This document shows positions 17,691-27,093 of a stretch of DNA of 64,000 nucleotides, piece by piece. The number at the start of each line of letters is the position of its first letter. Position 1 is the first letter of the stretch. The position numbers and the translations under genes were made by a program. The notes under the pieces are model-generated. The model saw nothing but the letters and a program-made list of their open reading frames with translations, was not told where the DNA came from and ran no database searches. The stretch is from Pseudohalocynthiibacter aestuariivivens (GTDB lineage: Bacteria > Pseudomonadota > Alphaproteobacteria > Rhodobacterales > Rhodobacteraceae), in NCBI RefSeq assembly GCF_018457175.1, contig NZ_JAGFNU010000004.1, positions 1-64,000 of the forward strand. Direction: 5' to 3'.

Positions 17691-18473
17691 CTAATCTGTC
17701 GAAATGAGGTTCGACAGCTCGGCTGCAGCGGTGCGCATAACCGGTAAAAACGAAACAGCCTGATCAAGGGGCAAACGCTGTACGGGGGCATGGAACGACA
17801 GGGTTGAAAGCAAACGCCCGTTTGATTCAACGATCGGCACAGCAACGGCAATCATGTCGTCCATGAATTCTTCATTGTCAGTTGAAAAGCCCTGCTTGCG
17901 TATCTGGGAAATTTCCTGGTGAAGAGCCTGAGGCGAAGTGAGGGTTTGTTCTGTGTGCGCAGTCATTGTTGTTGCGTTCAGATAGCTTTCAAGATGCCTG
18001 TCATCCAGTGAACTCAGGTAAAGTTTGCCGCTTGCCGTGCAGTAAAACGGTACGCGTGTACCAACTGGCAACTGGATTCGAAGCGGCCATTTGGTTTCGA
18101 TCCGGTCGAGATAGATCATCGCATCACGATCAGGCAATGCGATGTTGCAGGTCTCGCCTATTTCCTCTGCAAGGCGCGACAGAATTGCGATGCGCGCCGT
18201 ACGCACCCTTAGCGAAGAAAGTATTCCAGTAGAAAGGGTTCGCATTCTAAGACCGGGTGTATAACCACGCCCATCAATTTCGCGCTGGATAAAGCCTTCG
18301 TCCTCTAACGTTGCAAACAAGCGGTGAATTGTTGGCTTTGGTAACCCAAGCCCCTCATTCACCTCGGTCGGCGTTACAGGGACGCCTGCAGTTGCAATAG
18401 CCTCAAGAACCAGCAATGGGCGCAGATTGGTTGGGATACTGTTTTTATCCTCGGCCGTAGCGTCCATCACCAT
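17691..18473 (-). CDS. IclR-family transcriptional regulator
   Basis: 260 residues. N-terminal winged helix (about 20-85: VPVTPTEVNEGLGLPKPTIHRLFATLEDEGFI) and a C-terminal IclR effector domain (about 90-258) with PVGTRVPFYCTASGKLYLSSL and STDNEEFMDDMIAVAVPI. Such regulators control aromatic or sugar-acid catabolic genes. It lies next to the decayed TRAP permease and GMC oxidoreductase, which were probably its targets. The gene looks intact although its neighbours are truncated. Confidence 0.9.
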   Translation of the reverse strand: MVMDATAEDKNSIPTNLRPLLVLEAIATAGVPVTPTEVNEGLGLPKPTIHRLFATLEDEGFIQREIDGRGYTPGLRMRTLSTGILSSLRVRTARIAILSRLAEEIGETCNIALPDRDAMIYLDRIETKWPLRIQLPVGTRVPFYCTASGKLYLSSLDDRHLESYLNATTMTAHTEQTLTSPQALHQEISQIRKQGFSTDNEEFMDDMIAVAVPIVESNGRLLSTLSFHAPVQRLPLDQAVSFLPVMRTAAAELSNLISTD

Positions 18474-18508
18474 CGTTCATCCCAGTCGGTTGCTGTCTCA
18501 CCCCCTCT

Positions 18509-19050
18509 TTATCGTGCGGGTAAGAGTATTGTCGATAGCGCAGGCACCAACGCGACAATGATCCACACCGAAATGAGAGCGACAAGGTAAGGCACCGTGT
18601 AACGTAATAGCCGGAAGTACTGCACACCCGTCACCCCGGACGCAACATAAAGGTTCAGACCGTAAGGCGGCGTGATAAACCCAATAGATGCACCAACTAG
18701 GAAAATAACTGCGGGTTGCACAGGCTCGACACCGACCGAAGCTGCGATTGGCGCAAGGATTGGAGCAAGAATAATCGTTACCGGCAAGCTCTCCAATACC
18801 ATGCCACAGACAAACACAATTGCCATGGATGTGAACAGAACCGCATAGTAGCCGCCCATAGAGGTCACAAAATCACCAATGGTTTGTTGTGCACCAAGTA
18901 TTGACAGGATTTGCTGCATCACAACCGAAAACGCGATAAATGGGGCAAGAATTCCCGTGATCTGAGCGCTTCGCATCGTAATAGCTGGCAGCTCCATTGG
19001 GCCAAAAAATTGCACGGCTTGCCCCGCTCGCCTTAAAAATATCAGAAGAA
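18509..19050 (-). pseudogene. TRAP transporter large permease (DctM), 5'-truncated
   Basis: Only the C-terminal part of a DctM permease remains, from about [15 protein letters not shown] to the stop at 18509 (about 180 of the usual 430 residues or more). Clear family segments are ITGILAPFIAFSVVMQQIL, LESLPVTIILAPILAPIA and FITPPYGLNLYVASGVTG. An in-frame ATG exists upstream at 19162, but those codons are antisense to the GMC fragment on the other strand and do not encode DctM. Half of the helical bundle is missing, so it cannot transport. The break lies at about 19040-19050. Confidence 0.82.
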
Positions 19051-19335
19051 TTCCGGCCAACATCGGAACTCGATATCGATGACGATGACTGCACACTGGA
19101 TTGGGCGCGCAACTATTCTTCGTCAATTTACCATCCGACGGGCACATGCAAGATGGGGACAACCGGCGACAGCGTTGTGGACGCTCGACTTTGTGTCCAT
19201 GAGATCACTGGTTTGCGTGTTGCTGATTGTTCGATCATGCCAGAAATCGTTTCCGGCAACGCAAATGCGCCCGCAATCATGATTGGTGAAAAAGACAGCG
19301 ACCTCATTATTGAAGACAGGAAAAACACGCGCTGA
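19045..19335 (+). pseudogene. GMC oxidoreductase (choline/alcohol dehydrogenase type), 5'-truncated
   Basis: The last 96 residues of a GMC flavoprotein, starting near [12 protein letters not shown]. The catalytic His segment [11 protein letters not shown] and the C-terminal [28 protein letters not shown] are intact, but the FAD-binding N-terminal domain is absent. The frame stays open leftward to 18997, where it is antisense to DctM. The fragment is on the opposite strand to DctM, and both genes lost their 5' ends at the same point, consistent with one deletion across a divergent promoter. Confidence 0.85.
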
Positions 19336-19372
19336 AACCCGGCGCGTGACGCATCTAAGAAAACTTCCGTTG

Positions 19373-20533
19373 TTACCCCGCCGAGGCGAGAACACCCAAA
19401 AGTTCCTCGCTAGAAAGTGCAACTGGGTTTCCTTTCATCGAGGAAGACGCCTGTGCTGCCTCGACAATTTCACCGTGATCCGCCGGCTGAACGCCCATGT
19501 CAGACAGACGTGACAAGCCGTTTTGGTGAATCCATACCTCAAACAACTTCAAGGCAACATCTGACTCCTGCGCGCCAGTAAAATTAGAAATACTCTCGTA
19601 GACTTCTGAAATGCGCGCGGCGTAGCGTGACTGATCGATCGAAGCTTTGGCATTACAGCGCAAAACATGTGGTAAAAGAGCGCCGCAAATCGCGCCATGC
19701 GGTGCCCCGCAGTGGCCGCCGATTACGCCTGCAAATCCGTGGACCGCACCAAGGCCCGAATTTGCGAGCGCCAAGCCACCACAAAGACTTACCCAGGCGA
19801 TTTCATCGCGCGCGTCGGCATCTTCACCCTCCATCAACCGCCCAAGTGCTGCGAGGCCGCGTGGGATCGCGGGCTTGCACAGCGCATCTGACAATGGCGT
19901 CGCCTTACAACTTATGTAGGGCTCTATCACCTGAGTGACAGCGTCCAGTCCGGCTGAAAGAGTTATGCCCCGGGGCAAACCATCGGTCAGGCGTGGGTCG
20001 ATGATCGCGATATCCGCCATCATCCTGTCATCCCGCAGGCTTACTTTACGTTTTTTCTGCAAGACACTGATCACAGCATTTTTCGTTACTTCCGCACCGG
20101 TGCCCGCTGTTGTTGGGATCGCGACAAATGGAAGTGGTTGGCTGTCGAGCTTTTTCCCTGCGCCAACGACTTCCAGATAATCAATCGCCTGCCCCATCGC
20201 TGGCATCAAGGCCGCGACAGCTTTGCCAAGATCAATCGCTGACCCGCCGCCTACCGAAACGATGACATCTGGCTTAATAGCGCGCGCAACATCAACTGCG
20301 GTTTCAAGCAGCATTAACGAAGGCTCGTCCGGGCAGGAAAGACAACTCACGTCACCACCCTGTTCTAATATGTCATTCAACAGCCATTCGGTCCGCGAAT
20401 GCGAAGCGCCATGAACGACCATTACGGTTGAACCAAACGCTGTAATCAGATTTGCGGCGTGTTTCGATTGCCCGGACCCAAACAGAATTTTTCCTGCGGT
20501 TGAGAATGAGAATGGCTGAGTACCCTCGGACAT
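19373..20533 (-). CDS. Iron-containing alcohol dehydrogenase
   Basis: 386 residues, group III alcohol dehydrogenase fold with the NAD site VSVGGGSAIDLGKAVA and TTAGTGAEVTKNAV. Metal ligands are Asp in GLDAVTQVIEPY and His residues in VHGFAGVIGG and APHGAICG. At the usual second ligand position (DALTH) this protein has Gln, as in a known subgroup of iron-ADH/maleylacetate-reductase-like enzymes. The ATG at 20533 lies 2 nt after the glpK stop, so it is co-transcribed with glycerol catabolism and may act on glycerol or a related polyol or aldehyde. That substrate is inferred from position. Confidence 0.85.
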   Translation of the reverse strand: MSEGTQPFSFSTAGKILFGSGQSKHAANLITAFGSTVMVVHGASHSRTEWLLNDILEQGGDVSCLSCPDEPSLMLLETAVDVARAIKPDVIVSVGGGSAIDLGKAVAALMPAMGQAIDYLEVVGAGKKLDSQPLPFVAIPTTAGTGAEVTKNAVISVLQKKRKVSLRDDRMMADIAIIDPRLTDGLPRGITLSAGLDAVTQVIEPYISCKATPLSDALCKPAIPRGLAALGRLMEGEDADARDEIAWVSLCGGLALANSGLGAVHGFAGVIGGHCGAPHGAICGALLPHVLRCNAKASIDQSRYAARISEVYESISNFTGAQESDVALKLFEVWIHQNGLSRLSDMGVQPADHGEIVEAAQASSSMKGNPVALSSEELLGVLASAG

Positions 20534-20535
20534 CG

Positions 20536-22020
20536 TCAAACGCTCAACGTTGCATTGACTGCACGTTTCCATGCCGCATATTTCGTTTCTCGCACATCGT
20601 CATTCATAGCCGGGTGAAACTGCCGCTCAAGCGCCCATGTTTCTGAGAATCCTTCCTTGTCCGGATAAATTCCTGCACGCATACCTGCGAGCCACGCTGC
20701 ACCAAGTGCCGTTGTCTCGAGCACCTCTGGGCGATCAACCGCCGCGCCTATGATGTCCGAAAGGAATTGCATAGCCCAGTTGTTCGCGCTCATCCCACCG
20801 TCAACACGCAGCTCGGCGGAACCGCTGCCATGCCAATCAGCGGTCATAGCCTCAAGTAAGTCGCGGGTCTGAAACCCAACGCTTTCAAGCGCTGCGCGTG
20901 CAAATTCTGCCGGGCCGGAGTTTCGTGTCAGGCCATAAACCGCACCGCGACATTCCGCATTCCAATAAGGCGCGCCCAATCCGGTAAACGCGGGAACCAG
21001 AATTACAGATTGCGAGTCATCGGCAGATTCAGCTAACTTTTGAGTTTCTTTTGCATTTTCAATTATCTGCAAGCCATCGCGCAGCCATTGAACGACCGCC
21101 CCAGCAATAAAGATTGAGCCTTCCAAAGCATAGGTTGGCTTCCCGTCAAGCTGATACGCAATTGTCGTCAGCAAGCGATTGTTTGAGACAACAGGCGTGT
21201 CACCGGTGTTCAGCAATGCAAAACACCCGGTTCCGTAGGTGGATTTCATCATGCCCGGCTTAAAACATGCTTGTCCTACGGTAGCGGCTTGTTGGTCCCC
21301 GGCCACTCCGAGTATCGAAATTCCGGCCCCTAGAAGATCGGCCTGTGTCGTTCCGAAATCGGCTGCGCAATCCTTAACCTCTGGCAGCATCGCCATTGGA
21401 ATATCGAGCAACGCGCAAATACTGCTGCTCCACCTTCCTTTGCGAATATCATAAAGCAGGGTGCGCGCGGCATTTGTCGCATCGGTCACATGTGAATTGC
21501 CCCCGGTCAGCTTCCAGATCAAGAAGCTGTCGACGGTGCCAAACAGCAATTCACCTTTTGCCGCACGGTTCCGGGCGCCGTCGACATTATCCAATATCCA
21601 TTTCAGCTTTGTGCCCGAAAAATACGGGTCGAGCAAAAGTCCGGTCTTTTCCGTCACCATCAGCTCATGCCCGTCAGCACGCAACGCGTGGCACATATCG
21701 GCGGTACGCCGGTCTTGCCAGACAATTGCATTGTGAATGGGTTGGCCTGTTGTGCGGTCCCAGACAAGCGTTGTTTCGCGCTGATTGGTAATACCGATTG
21801 CAGCTATGTCTGATGCGGAAATCTTCGCGCGTTCTATTGCGTCGCGGCAGGTCTCAATTGTCGTATTCCAAATATCTGACGGGTCATGCTCTACCCACCC
21901 CGAAGCAGGGTAATATTGTGGAAATTCTTTCTGGGCAACCGAGACGATTTTCATCTTCGCGTCAAACAGAATGGCGCGGCTGGATGTCGTTCCCTGATCA
22001 ATTGCGAAGATGTAGCTCAT
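20536..22020 (-). CDS. glpK: Glycerol kinase
   Basis: 494 residues, full length for GlpK. It begins [18 protein letters not shown] and carries both FGGY family signatures (including the GYWxxG-type [15 protein letters not shown] region and [16 protein letters not shown]). Glycerol is phosphorylated with ATP to sn-glycerol 3-phosphate in the cytoplasm. It is the last member of the glpDSTPQUV-K series. A GC-rich hairpin separates it from glpV and could lower its expression relative to the transporter. Confidence 0.95.
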   Translation of the reverse strand: MSYIFAIDQGTTSSRAILFDAKMKIVSVAQKEFPQYYPASGWVEHDPSDIWNTTIETCRDAIERAKISASDIAAIGITNQRETTLVWDRTTGQPIHNAIVWQDRRTADMCHALRADGHELMVTEKTGLLLDPYFSGTKLKWILDNVDGARNRAAKGELLFGTVDSFLIWKLTGGNSHVTDATNAARTLLYDIRKGRWSSSICALLDIPMAMLPEVKDCAADFGTTQADLLGAGISILGVAGDQQAATVGQACFKPGMMKSTYGTGCFALLNTGDTPVVSNNRLLTTIAYQLDGKPTYALEGSIFIAGAVVQWLRDGLQIIENAKETQKLAESADDSQSVILVPAFTGLGAPYWNAECRGAVYGLTRNSGPAEFARAALESVGFQTRDLLEAMTADWHGSGSAELRVDGGMSANNWAMQFLSDIIGAAVDRPEVLETTALGAAWLAGMRAGIYPDKEGFSETWALERQFHPAMNDDVRETKYAAWKRAVNATLSV

Positions 22021-22138
22021 GTCGCTGTACTTTTTTCTAATGCCAAAATGTACGCACGATCACACCGAGGCGTAACCGTTTCACAACAAAACAAACTTAT
22101 CGGCGCAGAAGACAATATTCTCTGCACAAAGAAAAGGT

Positions 22139-22168
22139 AGGCCGGGGCATTTTTTCACGCCCCGGCCT
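22139..22168 (-). terminator. Hairpin between glpV and glpK
   Basis: A 10-bp perfect stem (AGGCCGGGGC / GCCCCGGCCT) with a 10-nt loop, directly after the glpV stop and followed leftward by a pyrimidine-rich run. It is probably a partial terminator or mRNA-stabilising end for the binding-protein message. Confidence 0.65.
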
Positions 22169-22174
22169 TCATTT

Positions 22175-23887
22175 TTAGTTCCAGGATGCGATCAGTTCAT
22201 CGTAGCCAATCGTAACCGGGGTTTCACGCTCGTTTTCCAGACGCGCTTTTGGCGAACCAGGCTTTGCCAGCCATTCGGCAGGATCAACCTCATCATTCAG
22301 CACCGGGCCAAGGTCGCCCTGAACGCCGGAACGCTCAAGCCGTGACAACACGCGCTCTTGTTCTGAGCAGAGTGAATCCAGTGCTTCCTGTGCTGTTTTA
22401 GCGCCTGAAGACGCGTCGCCAATGTTCTGCCACCAAAGCTGCGCGAGCTTTGGATAATCAGGAACGTTGGTGCCAGTTGGTGACCAAGCAACACGTGCAG
22501 GCGACCGATAGAATTCAATCAGACCGCCAAGGTTAGGTGCACGTTCGGTAAAGCTGTCATGGTTAATGGTGGATTCACGAATGAACGTCAGACCCGTGTG
22601 CGCTTTTTTCACGTCCACAGTTTTTGACACCACGAACTGAGCATAGAGCCACGCAGCCTGTGCGCGATCAACCGGGGTAGATTTCATCAGCGTCCAGGAA
22701 CCCGCATCCTGATAGCCAACTTTCATACCCTCTTCCCAGTACGACCCATGCGGGGATGGGGCCATCCGCCAACGGGGTGAACCATCATCGTTCAGGACAG
22801 CCTCGGCACCTTCGCCAACAAGGCTCGCGGTGAACGCAGTGTACCAGAACATTTGCTGGGCAATTGCACCCTGTGATGGCACTGGGCCAGCTTCAGAGAA
22901 CACCATACCAGCAGCAGCAGGTGGCGCGTAGTTTGTCAGCCAGTTCGTGTAGCTTTCAATCGCATAAACGGCTGCCGGGGAGTTTGTCGCCCCGCCGCGT
23001 GCCACACAGGAGCCGACGGGCTGGGAGTTTTCGTTTACACGAATGCCCCATTCGTCAACCGGCAGGCCGTTTGGTTCGCCAATGTCACCCATGCCAGCCA
23101 TGGACATCCACGCATCGGTAAAGCGCCAGCCAAGTGACGGGTCTTTCTTACCGTAATCCATGTGGCCAAAGACGGTTTCGCCATTGATCTCGCGCCCCGT
23201 AAAGAAGGCAGCAATATCCTCATAGGCAGACCAGTTGACTGGCACGCCCAGATCGTAACCATATTCGGCTTTGAAGTCTGCCATGATTGCCGGATCTGTG
23301 AACCAGTCATAGCGGAACCAGTAAAGATTCGCGAATTGCTGGTCTGGAAGCTGATAAAGCTTGCCATCTGGCCCGGTGGTGAACTGGGTGCCAATAAAGT
23401 CATCAACGTCAAGAGTTGGCAAGGTTACACCCGCACCTTCGCCCGCCATCCAGTCGGTCAGGTTACGCACTTGCTGATAGCGCCAGTGAGTACCGATCAG
23501 GTCAGAGTCGTTGATATAGGCATCATAGATGTTTTCACCTGATTGCATTTGGGTCTGAAGTTTCTCAACAACATCACCTTCACCGATCAGGTCATGAGTG
23601 ACCTTGATGCCGGTAATTTCTTCAAATGCTTTTGCCAGAACTTCGGATTCGTAAACATGGGTCGCAATCGTTTCAGAAACGACGTTGATTTCCATACCCT
23701 GATACGGCGCTGCCGCGTCAACGAACCATTGCATCTCTGCTTCTTGCTCTGCACGGCTCAGTGCCGACATTTCGCCAATTTCTGAATCCAGAAAGGCGAG
23801 CGCCGCATTCATGTCGGCAAAGGCCGGCGATCCAAGGATCGTCAGTGCCAAGCCAACAGCGGCGGTGGATTTAAATCGAAAGTTCAT
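22175..23887 (-). CDS. glpV: Glycerol ABC transporter substrate-binding protein
   Basis: 570 residues, much larger than typical sugar-binding proteins and typical of GlpV. Signal peptide 1-24 (GSPAFA), then a family 1-type extracellular solute-binding fold (for example VVSETIATHVYESEVLAKAFEEITGIKV and GENIYDAYINDSDLIG). It binds glycerol in the periplasm and delivers it to GlpPQ. Placement directly downstream of glpU and upstream of glpK supports the assignment. Confidence 0.92.
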   Translation of the reverse strand: MNFRFKSTAAVGLALTILGSPAFADMNAALAFLDSEIGEMSALSRAEQEAEMQWFVDAAAPYQGMEINVVSETIATHVYESEVLAKAFEEITGIKVTHDLIGEGDVVEKLQTQMQSGENIYDAYINDSDLIGTHWRYQQVRNLTDWMAGEGAGVTLPTLDVDDFIGTQFTTGPDGKLYQLPDQQFANLYWFRYDWFTDPAIMADFKAEYGYDLGVPVNWSAYEDIAAFFTGREINGETVFGHMDYGKKDPSLGWRFTDAWMSMAGMGDIGEPNGLPVDEWGIRVNENSQPVGSCVARGGATNSPAAVYAIESYTNWLTNYAPPAAAGMVFSEAGPVPSQGAIAQQMFWYTAFTASLVGEGAEAVLNDDGSPRWRMAPSPHGSYWEEGMKVGYQDAGSWTLMKSTPVDRAQAAWLYAQFVVSKTVDVKKAHTGLTFIRESTINHDSFTERAPNLGGLIEFYRSPARVAWSPTGTNVPDYPKLAQLWWQNIGDASSGAKTAQEALDSLCSEQERVLSRLERSGVQGDLGPVLNDEVDPAEWLAKPGSPKARLENERETPVTIGYDELIASWN

Positions 23888-23962
23888 TTTTTCCTCCCAA
23901 ATACTCCGATTTCATTGACGACTGGCCAGCCTCATACCGGCCCGTCGCGTTCCTTTGCCCCG

Positions 23963-24235
23963 TCACACCCAGCGAAACACTGCTGCGGCATAAACCAGGC
24001 ATACAATCAGCGCGCCCCATTGGGGTGCACTGACCAGTCCAAGCCAGGCCAGATTGATAAAGGCCGAGCCTAATAACGTAATGAAAAGACGATCTCCGCG
24101 TGTTGTTTCGATCCGCAAAACACCCATGCGCGGCGTTTCAGGGTATTTGATCGCCAGCACCGTAAAAAGAACGAGCAGACAAGCGATTGTACAAAAGAAA
24201 ATTGCTGTCGGTAGTGTCCAGGCCATCCATGCCAT
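23963..24235 (-). CDS. glpU: DUF2160 small membrane protein of the glycerol transporter
   Basis: 90 residues with three predicted membrane helices (about 8-30, 48-66 and 70-88). It matches the DUF2160 family, found almost only between glpQ and glpV in alphaproteobacterial glycerol operons. Its exact job in the transporter is not known. It lies 15 nt downstream of glpQ in the same operon. Confidence 0.88.
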   Translation of the reverse strand: MAWMAWTLPTAIFFCTIACLLVLFTVLAIKYPETPRMGVLRIETTRGDRLFITLLGSAFINLAWLGLVSAPQWGALIVCLVYAAAVFRWV

Positions 24236-24250
24236 AGGTCTGTTCCTTTC

Positions 24251-25105
24251 CTATACGCGACCGAGGGCAAAGCCCTTGGCGATGTAGTTTCGGACAAAGT
24301 AGATAACGAGCGCCCCCGGTACGATGGTCAGCACACCCGCAGCAGCAAGCACGCCCCAGTCTTGCCCGGCGGCCCCTGCAGTGCGGGTCATGATTGCAGA
24401 GATTGGCTTTGCTGCGACGGACGTCAGAGTACGGCTCAACAAAAGTTCAACCCAGCTGAACATAAAGCAAAAGAACGCTGCGACCCCAATACCAGACGCA
24501 ATGAGCGGCATGAAGATTTTCACGAAGAACCGGCCAAAACTGTAGCCGTCGATATAGGCGGTTTCGTCAATTTCCTTTGGAACACCGCGCATGAACCCTT
24601 CCATGATCCAGACCGCAAGCGGAACATTGAACAGGCAGTGCGCCAACGCCACCGCAATATGCGTGTCAAACAGCCCGACAGAACTGTAGAGCTGGAAAAA
24701 CGGCAAAGCGAACACTGCAGGCGGTGCCATCCGATTGGTCAGAAGCCAGAAAAACAGGTGTTTATCACCCATGAAGGTATAGCGACTAAACGCATAGGCT
24801 GCAGGCAACGCAACCGCGATAGAAATCACTGTGTTCAAAACCACATAGATCAATGAGTTGACGTAACCCATGTACCATGTCTGGTCCGTGAGGATCGTCG
24901 CATAATTCGCAAATGTCAGGCTATTTGGCCAAAGCGTGAGCGCCCCAAGAATTTCACTGTTGGTCTTCAGGCTCATGTTCAGCAGCCAATAGATCGGCAG
25001 CAACAGGAAGGTAAGGTAAAGCACCATCACCACAACGTTGCCCTTGATCTTTGGCAGGGCAATGCCACGCGAGGCCGTTTTGTTCAAACTTGCATCAGCC
25101 ATCAC
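24251..25105 (-). CDS. glpQ: Glycerol ABC transporter permease GlpQ
   Basis: 284 residues, six-helix MalG-type permease with the EAA loop (PKEIDETAYIDGYSFGRFFVKIFMPL). It pairs with GlpP to form the channel for glycerol. The start overlaps the glpP stop (ATGA). The name follows the glycerol operon literature and is not the periplasmic phosphodiesterase also called GlpQ. Confidence 0.92.
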   Translation of the reverse strand: MMADASLNKTASRGIALPKIKGNVVVMVLYLTFLLLPIYWLLNMSLKTNSEILGALTLWPNSLTFANYATILTDQTWYMGYVNSLIYVVLNTVISIAVALPAAYAFSRYTFMGDKHLFFWLLTNRMAPPAVFALPFFQLYSSVGLFDTHIAVALAHCLFNVPLAVWIMEGFMRGVPKEIDETAYIDGYSFGRFFVKIFMPLIASGIGVAAFFCFMFSWVELLLSRTLTSVAAKPISAIMTRTAGAAGQDWGVLAAAGVLTIVPGALVIYFVRNYIAKGFALGRV

Positions 25106-25974
25106 ACACCATCCCTTTTGTCGAGGTTTGTCATCACAGTGTAAAACACCCAGGATATCAGCAGGATCACGAGGAAATACATCAGCGAGAACGCTGCGGC
25201 CGGCCCAAGATCAAACTGCCCAAGCGCCATTTTCACGAGGTCGATCGACAGGAAGGTCGTGGCATTTCCCGGCCCACCCCCAGTGACAACGAAGGGTTCC
25301 GTATAAATCATGAAGCTGTCCATGAACCGCAGCAAAATAGCGATCAGAAGCACACCCTGCATCTTTGGCAGTTCGATGTAGCGAAACACCTTCCAGCGGC
25401 TTGCCTGATCAATCTTTGCCGCTTGGTAATAAGCGTCAGGAATGGATTGGAGTCCGGCATACGCGAGCAACGCGACAAGCGATGTCCAATGCCAGACATC
25501 CATAACTACAACCGTTGCCCAGGCCGCGAAACTGTCTTGGGTATAGTTATATGCAATCCCTAGGGCGTCGAGCGTGTAACCGAGCAGGCCAATATCAACC
25601 CGGCCAAAAATCTGCCAGATGGTGCCAACCACGTTCCACGGTATCAACAGAGGCAGGGCCATCAGTACAAGGCACACCGAGGCCCAAAACCCCTTTTTCG
25701 GCATGTTGAGGGCGACAAAAATACCTAACGGCACTTCGATCGCCAGAATGATCATCGAAAAGGCAATCTGACGACCCAGAGCGTTGTGCAGCCGTTCTGA
25801 TTCAAGAAGCTCCTTGAACCACTCCAGACCCGCCCAATAGAACTGGTTGTTCCCGAAAGTGTCCTGCACGGAATAATTTACCACGGTCATCAGCGGTATA
25901 ACCGCGGAAAAGGCGACCAGCAAAAGAACTGGAAGCACCAGAAACCAGGCTTTTTGATTAACGGTTTTTTCCAT
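25102..25974 (-). CDS. glpP: Glycerol ABC transporter permease GlpP
   Basis: 290 residues, MalF/UgpA-type permease with an EAA loop (IPDAYYQAAKIDQASRWKVFRYIELPKM). I place the start at 25974 because TAATG couples it to the glpT stop and GGGGAGG lies upstream; the longest frame adds 18 poorly supported residues. Confidence 0.92.
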   Translation of the reverse strand: MEKTVNQKAWFLVLPVLLLVAFSAVIPLMTVVNYSVQDTFGNNQFYWAGLEWFKELLESERLHNALGRQIAFSMIILAIEVPLGIFVALNMPKKGFWASVCLVLMALPLLIPWNVVGTIWQIFGRVDIGLLGYTLDALGIAYNYTQDSFAAWATVVVMDVWHWTSLVALLAYAGLQSIPDAYYQAAKIDQASRWKVFRYIELPKMQGVLLIAILLRFMDSFMIYTEPFVVTGGGPGNATTFLSIDLVKMALGQFDLGPAAAFSLMYFLVILLISWVFYTVMTNLDKRDGV

Positions 25975-27080
25975 TATGCGGCCTCCCCAGCAGGACTTGC
26001 CTGCGTGCCCATCGGCTCTACACGCCAATCATTTGCGTAAACATTGATATGCGCGGCCTCAAAAGTGACGCGGTTCATATCCGCGCCAATCTCTGCACCT
26101 TCGCCTGCAATAACATTGATTTCATTCTCGAAAAAATCGGCACGAACAATCTTGTGGCGGCCCACATCCTCCACCCGGCGAATTTTTATGGGCAACCCAG
26201 TGCCATTGCTGGACAGTGAAGCAAATTCAGGCCGTACACCAATTTCAACTTTCCCGTCGGGCACGCTGTACCCGGCACCAAGGTCTACTTCGGTCCCTTC
26301 TATGTAAGCGGTTGATCCATCAACCGTGGCAGCAAGAACATTCATCCCCGGCGAGCCAATGAAGTACCCGACAAAGGTATGCGCTGGTGTTTCAAACAAC
26401 TCTTGCGGCGTGCCGATTTGCACAACACGACCGTCGTACATGACAACAACCTTGTCAGCAAAGGTCAGTGCTTCGGTCTGGTCATGCGTCACATAGATCA
26501 TTGTATGCCCAAATTCGTGGTGCAAAGACTTTAGCTGGGTCCGCAGTTCCCACTTCATGTGAGGGTCAATTACCGTCAAAGGCTCGTCGAACAACAATGC
26601 GTTTACATCTTCACGCACCATGCCCCGCCCAAGGCTGATCTTCTGCTTTGCATCAGCAGTCAGGCCACGCGCCTTGTGATTAAGCTCCCCCTCCATCCCA
26701 ATCATCTTGGCAATGTGTTGAACGCGATCCTGAATGTAGCTTGCGTCCGCACCACGGTTGCGTAAGGGAAATGCAAGGTTATCGCGCACTGTCATCGTGT
26801 CGTAGACCACCGGGAACTGAAAAACCTGCGCAATGTTGCGCGCGGCCGTTGGCTCTGACGTGACATCGCGATCATTGAACAGGATGCGCCCCTGTGAGGG
26901 ATGTAACAGGCCAGAAATAATGTTCAGCAAGGTGGATTTACCACAGCCAGAAGCCCCTAGAAGTGCGTAGGCTTCGCCATCGACCCAGTCGTGGTTCAAC
27001 TCTTTCAGTGCGTAGTCATCTTCGCTCTGCGGATTGGGCAGGTAAGAATGCGCCAGATTGTCGAGTGTGATCTTCGCCAT
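25974..27080 (-). CDS. glpT: Glycerol ABC transporter ATPase GlpT (degenerate signature)
   Basis: 368 residues: nucleotide-binding domain (1 to about 235) and a TOBE-like C-terminal regulatory domain. Walker A GASGCGKS (42-49), Walker B FDE (164-166) and switch His199 (VTHD) are canonical. The signature LSGGQ is replaced by LTADAKQ (140-146). It pairs with GlpS, whose signature is normal, so the dimer should have one competent and one impaired ATP site. The start at 27080 follows GAGGAGG. The longer frame to 27158 runs into glpS and is not used. Confidence 0.92.
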   Translation of the reverse strand: MAKITLDNLAHSYLPNPQSEDDYALKELNHDWVDGEAYALLGASGCGKSTLLNIISGLLHPSQGRILFNDRDVTSEPTAARNIAQVFQFPVVYDTMTVRDNLAFPLRNRGADASYIQDRVQHIAKMIGMEGELNHKARGLTADAKQKISLGRGMVREDVNALLFDEPLTVIDPHMKWELRTQLKSLHHEFGHTMIYVTHDQTEALTFADKVVVMYDGRVVQIGTPQELFETPAHTFVGYFIGSPGMNVLAATVDGSTAYIEGTEVDLGAGYSVPDGKVEIGVRPEFASLSSNGTGLPIKIRRVEDVGRHKIVRADFFENEINVIAGEGAEIGADMNRVTFEAAHINVYANDWRVEPMGTQASPAGEAA

Positions 27081-27093
27081 AACCGTTTCCTCC

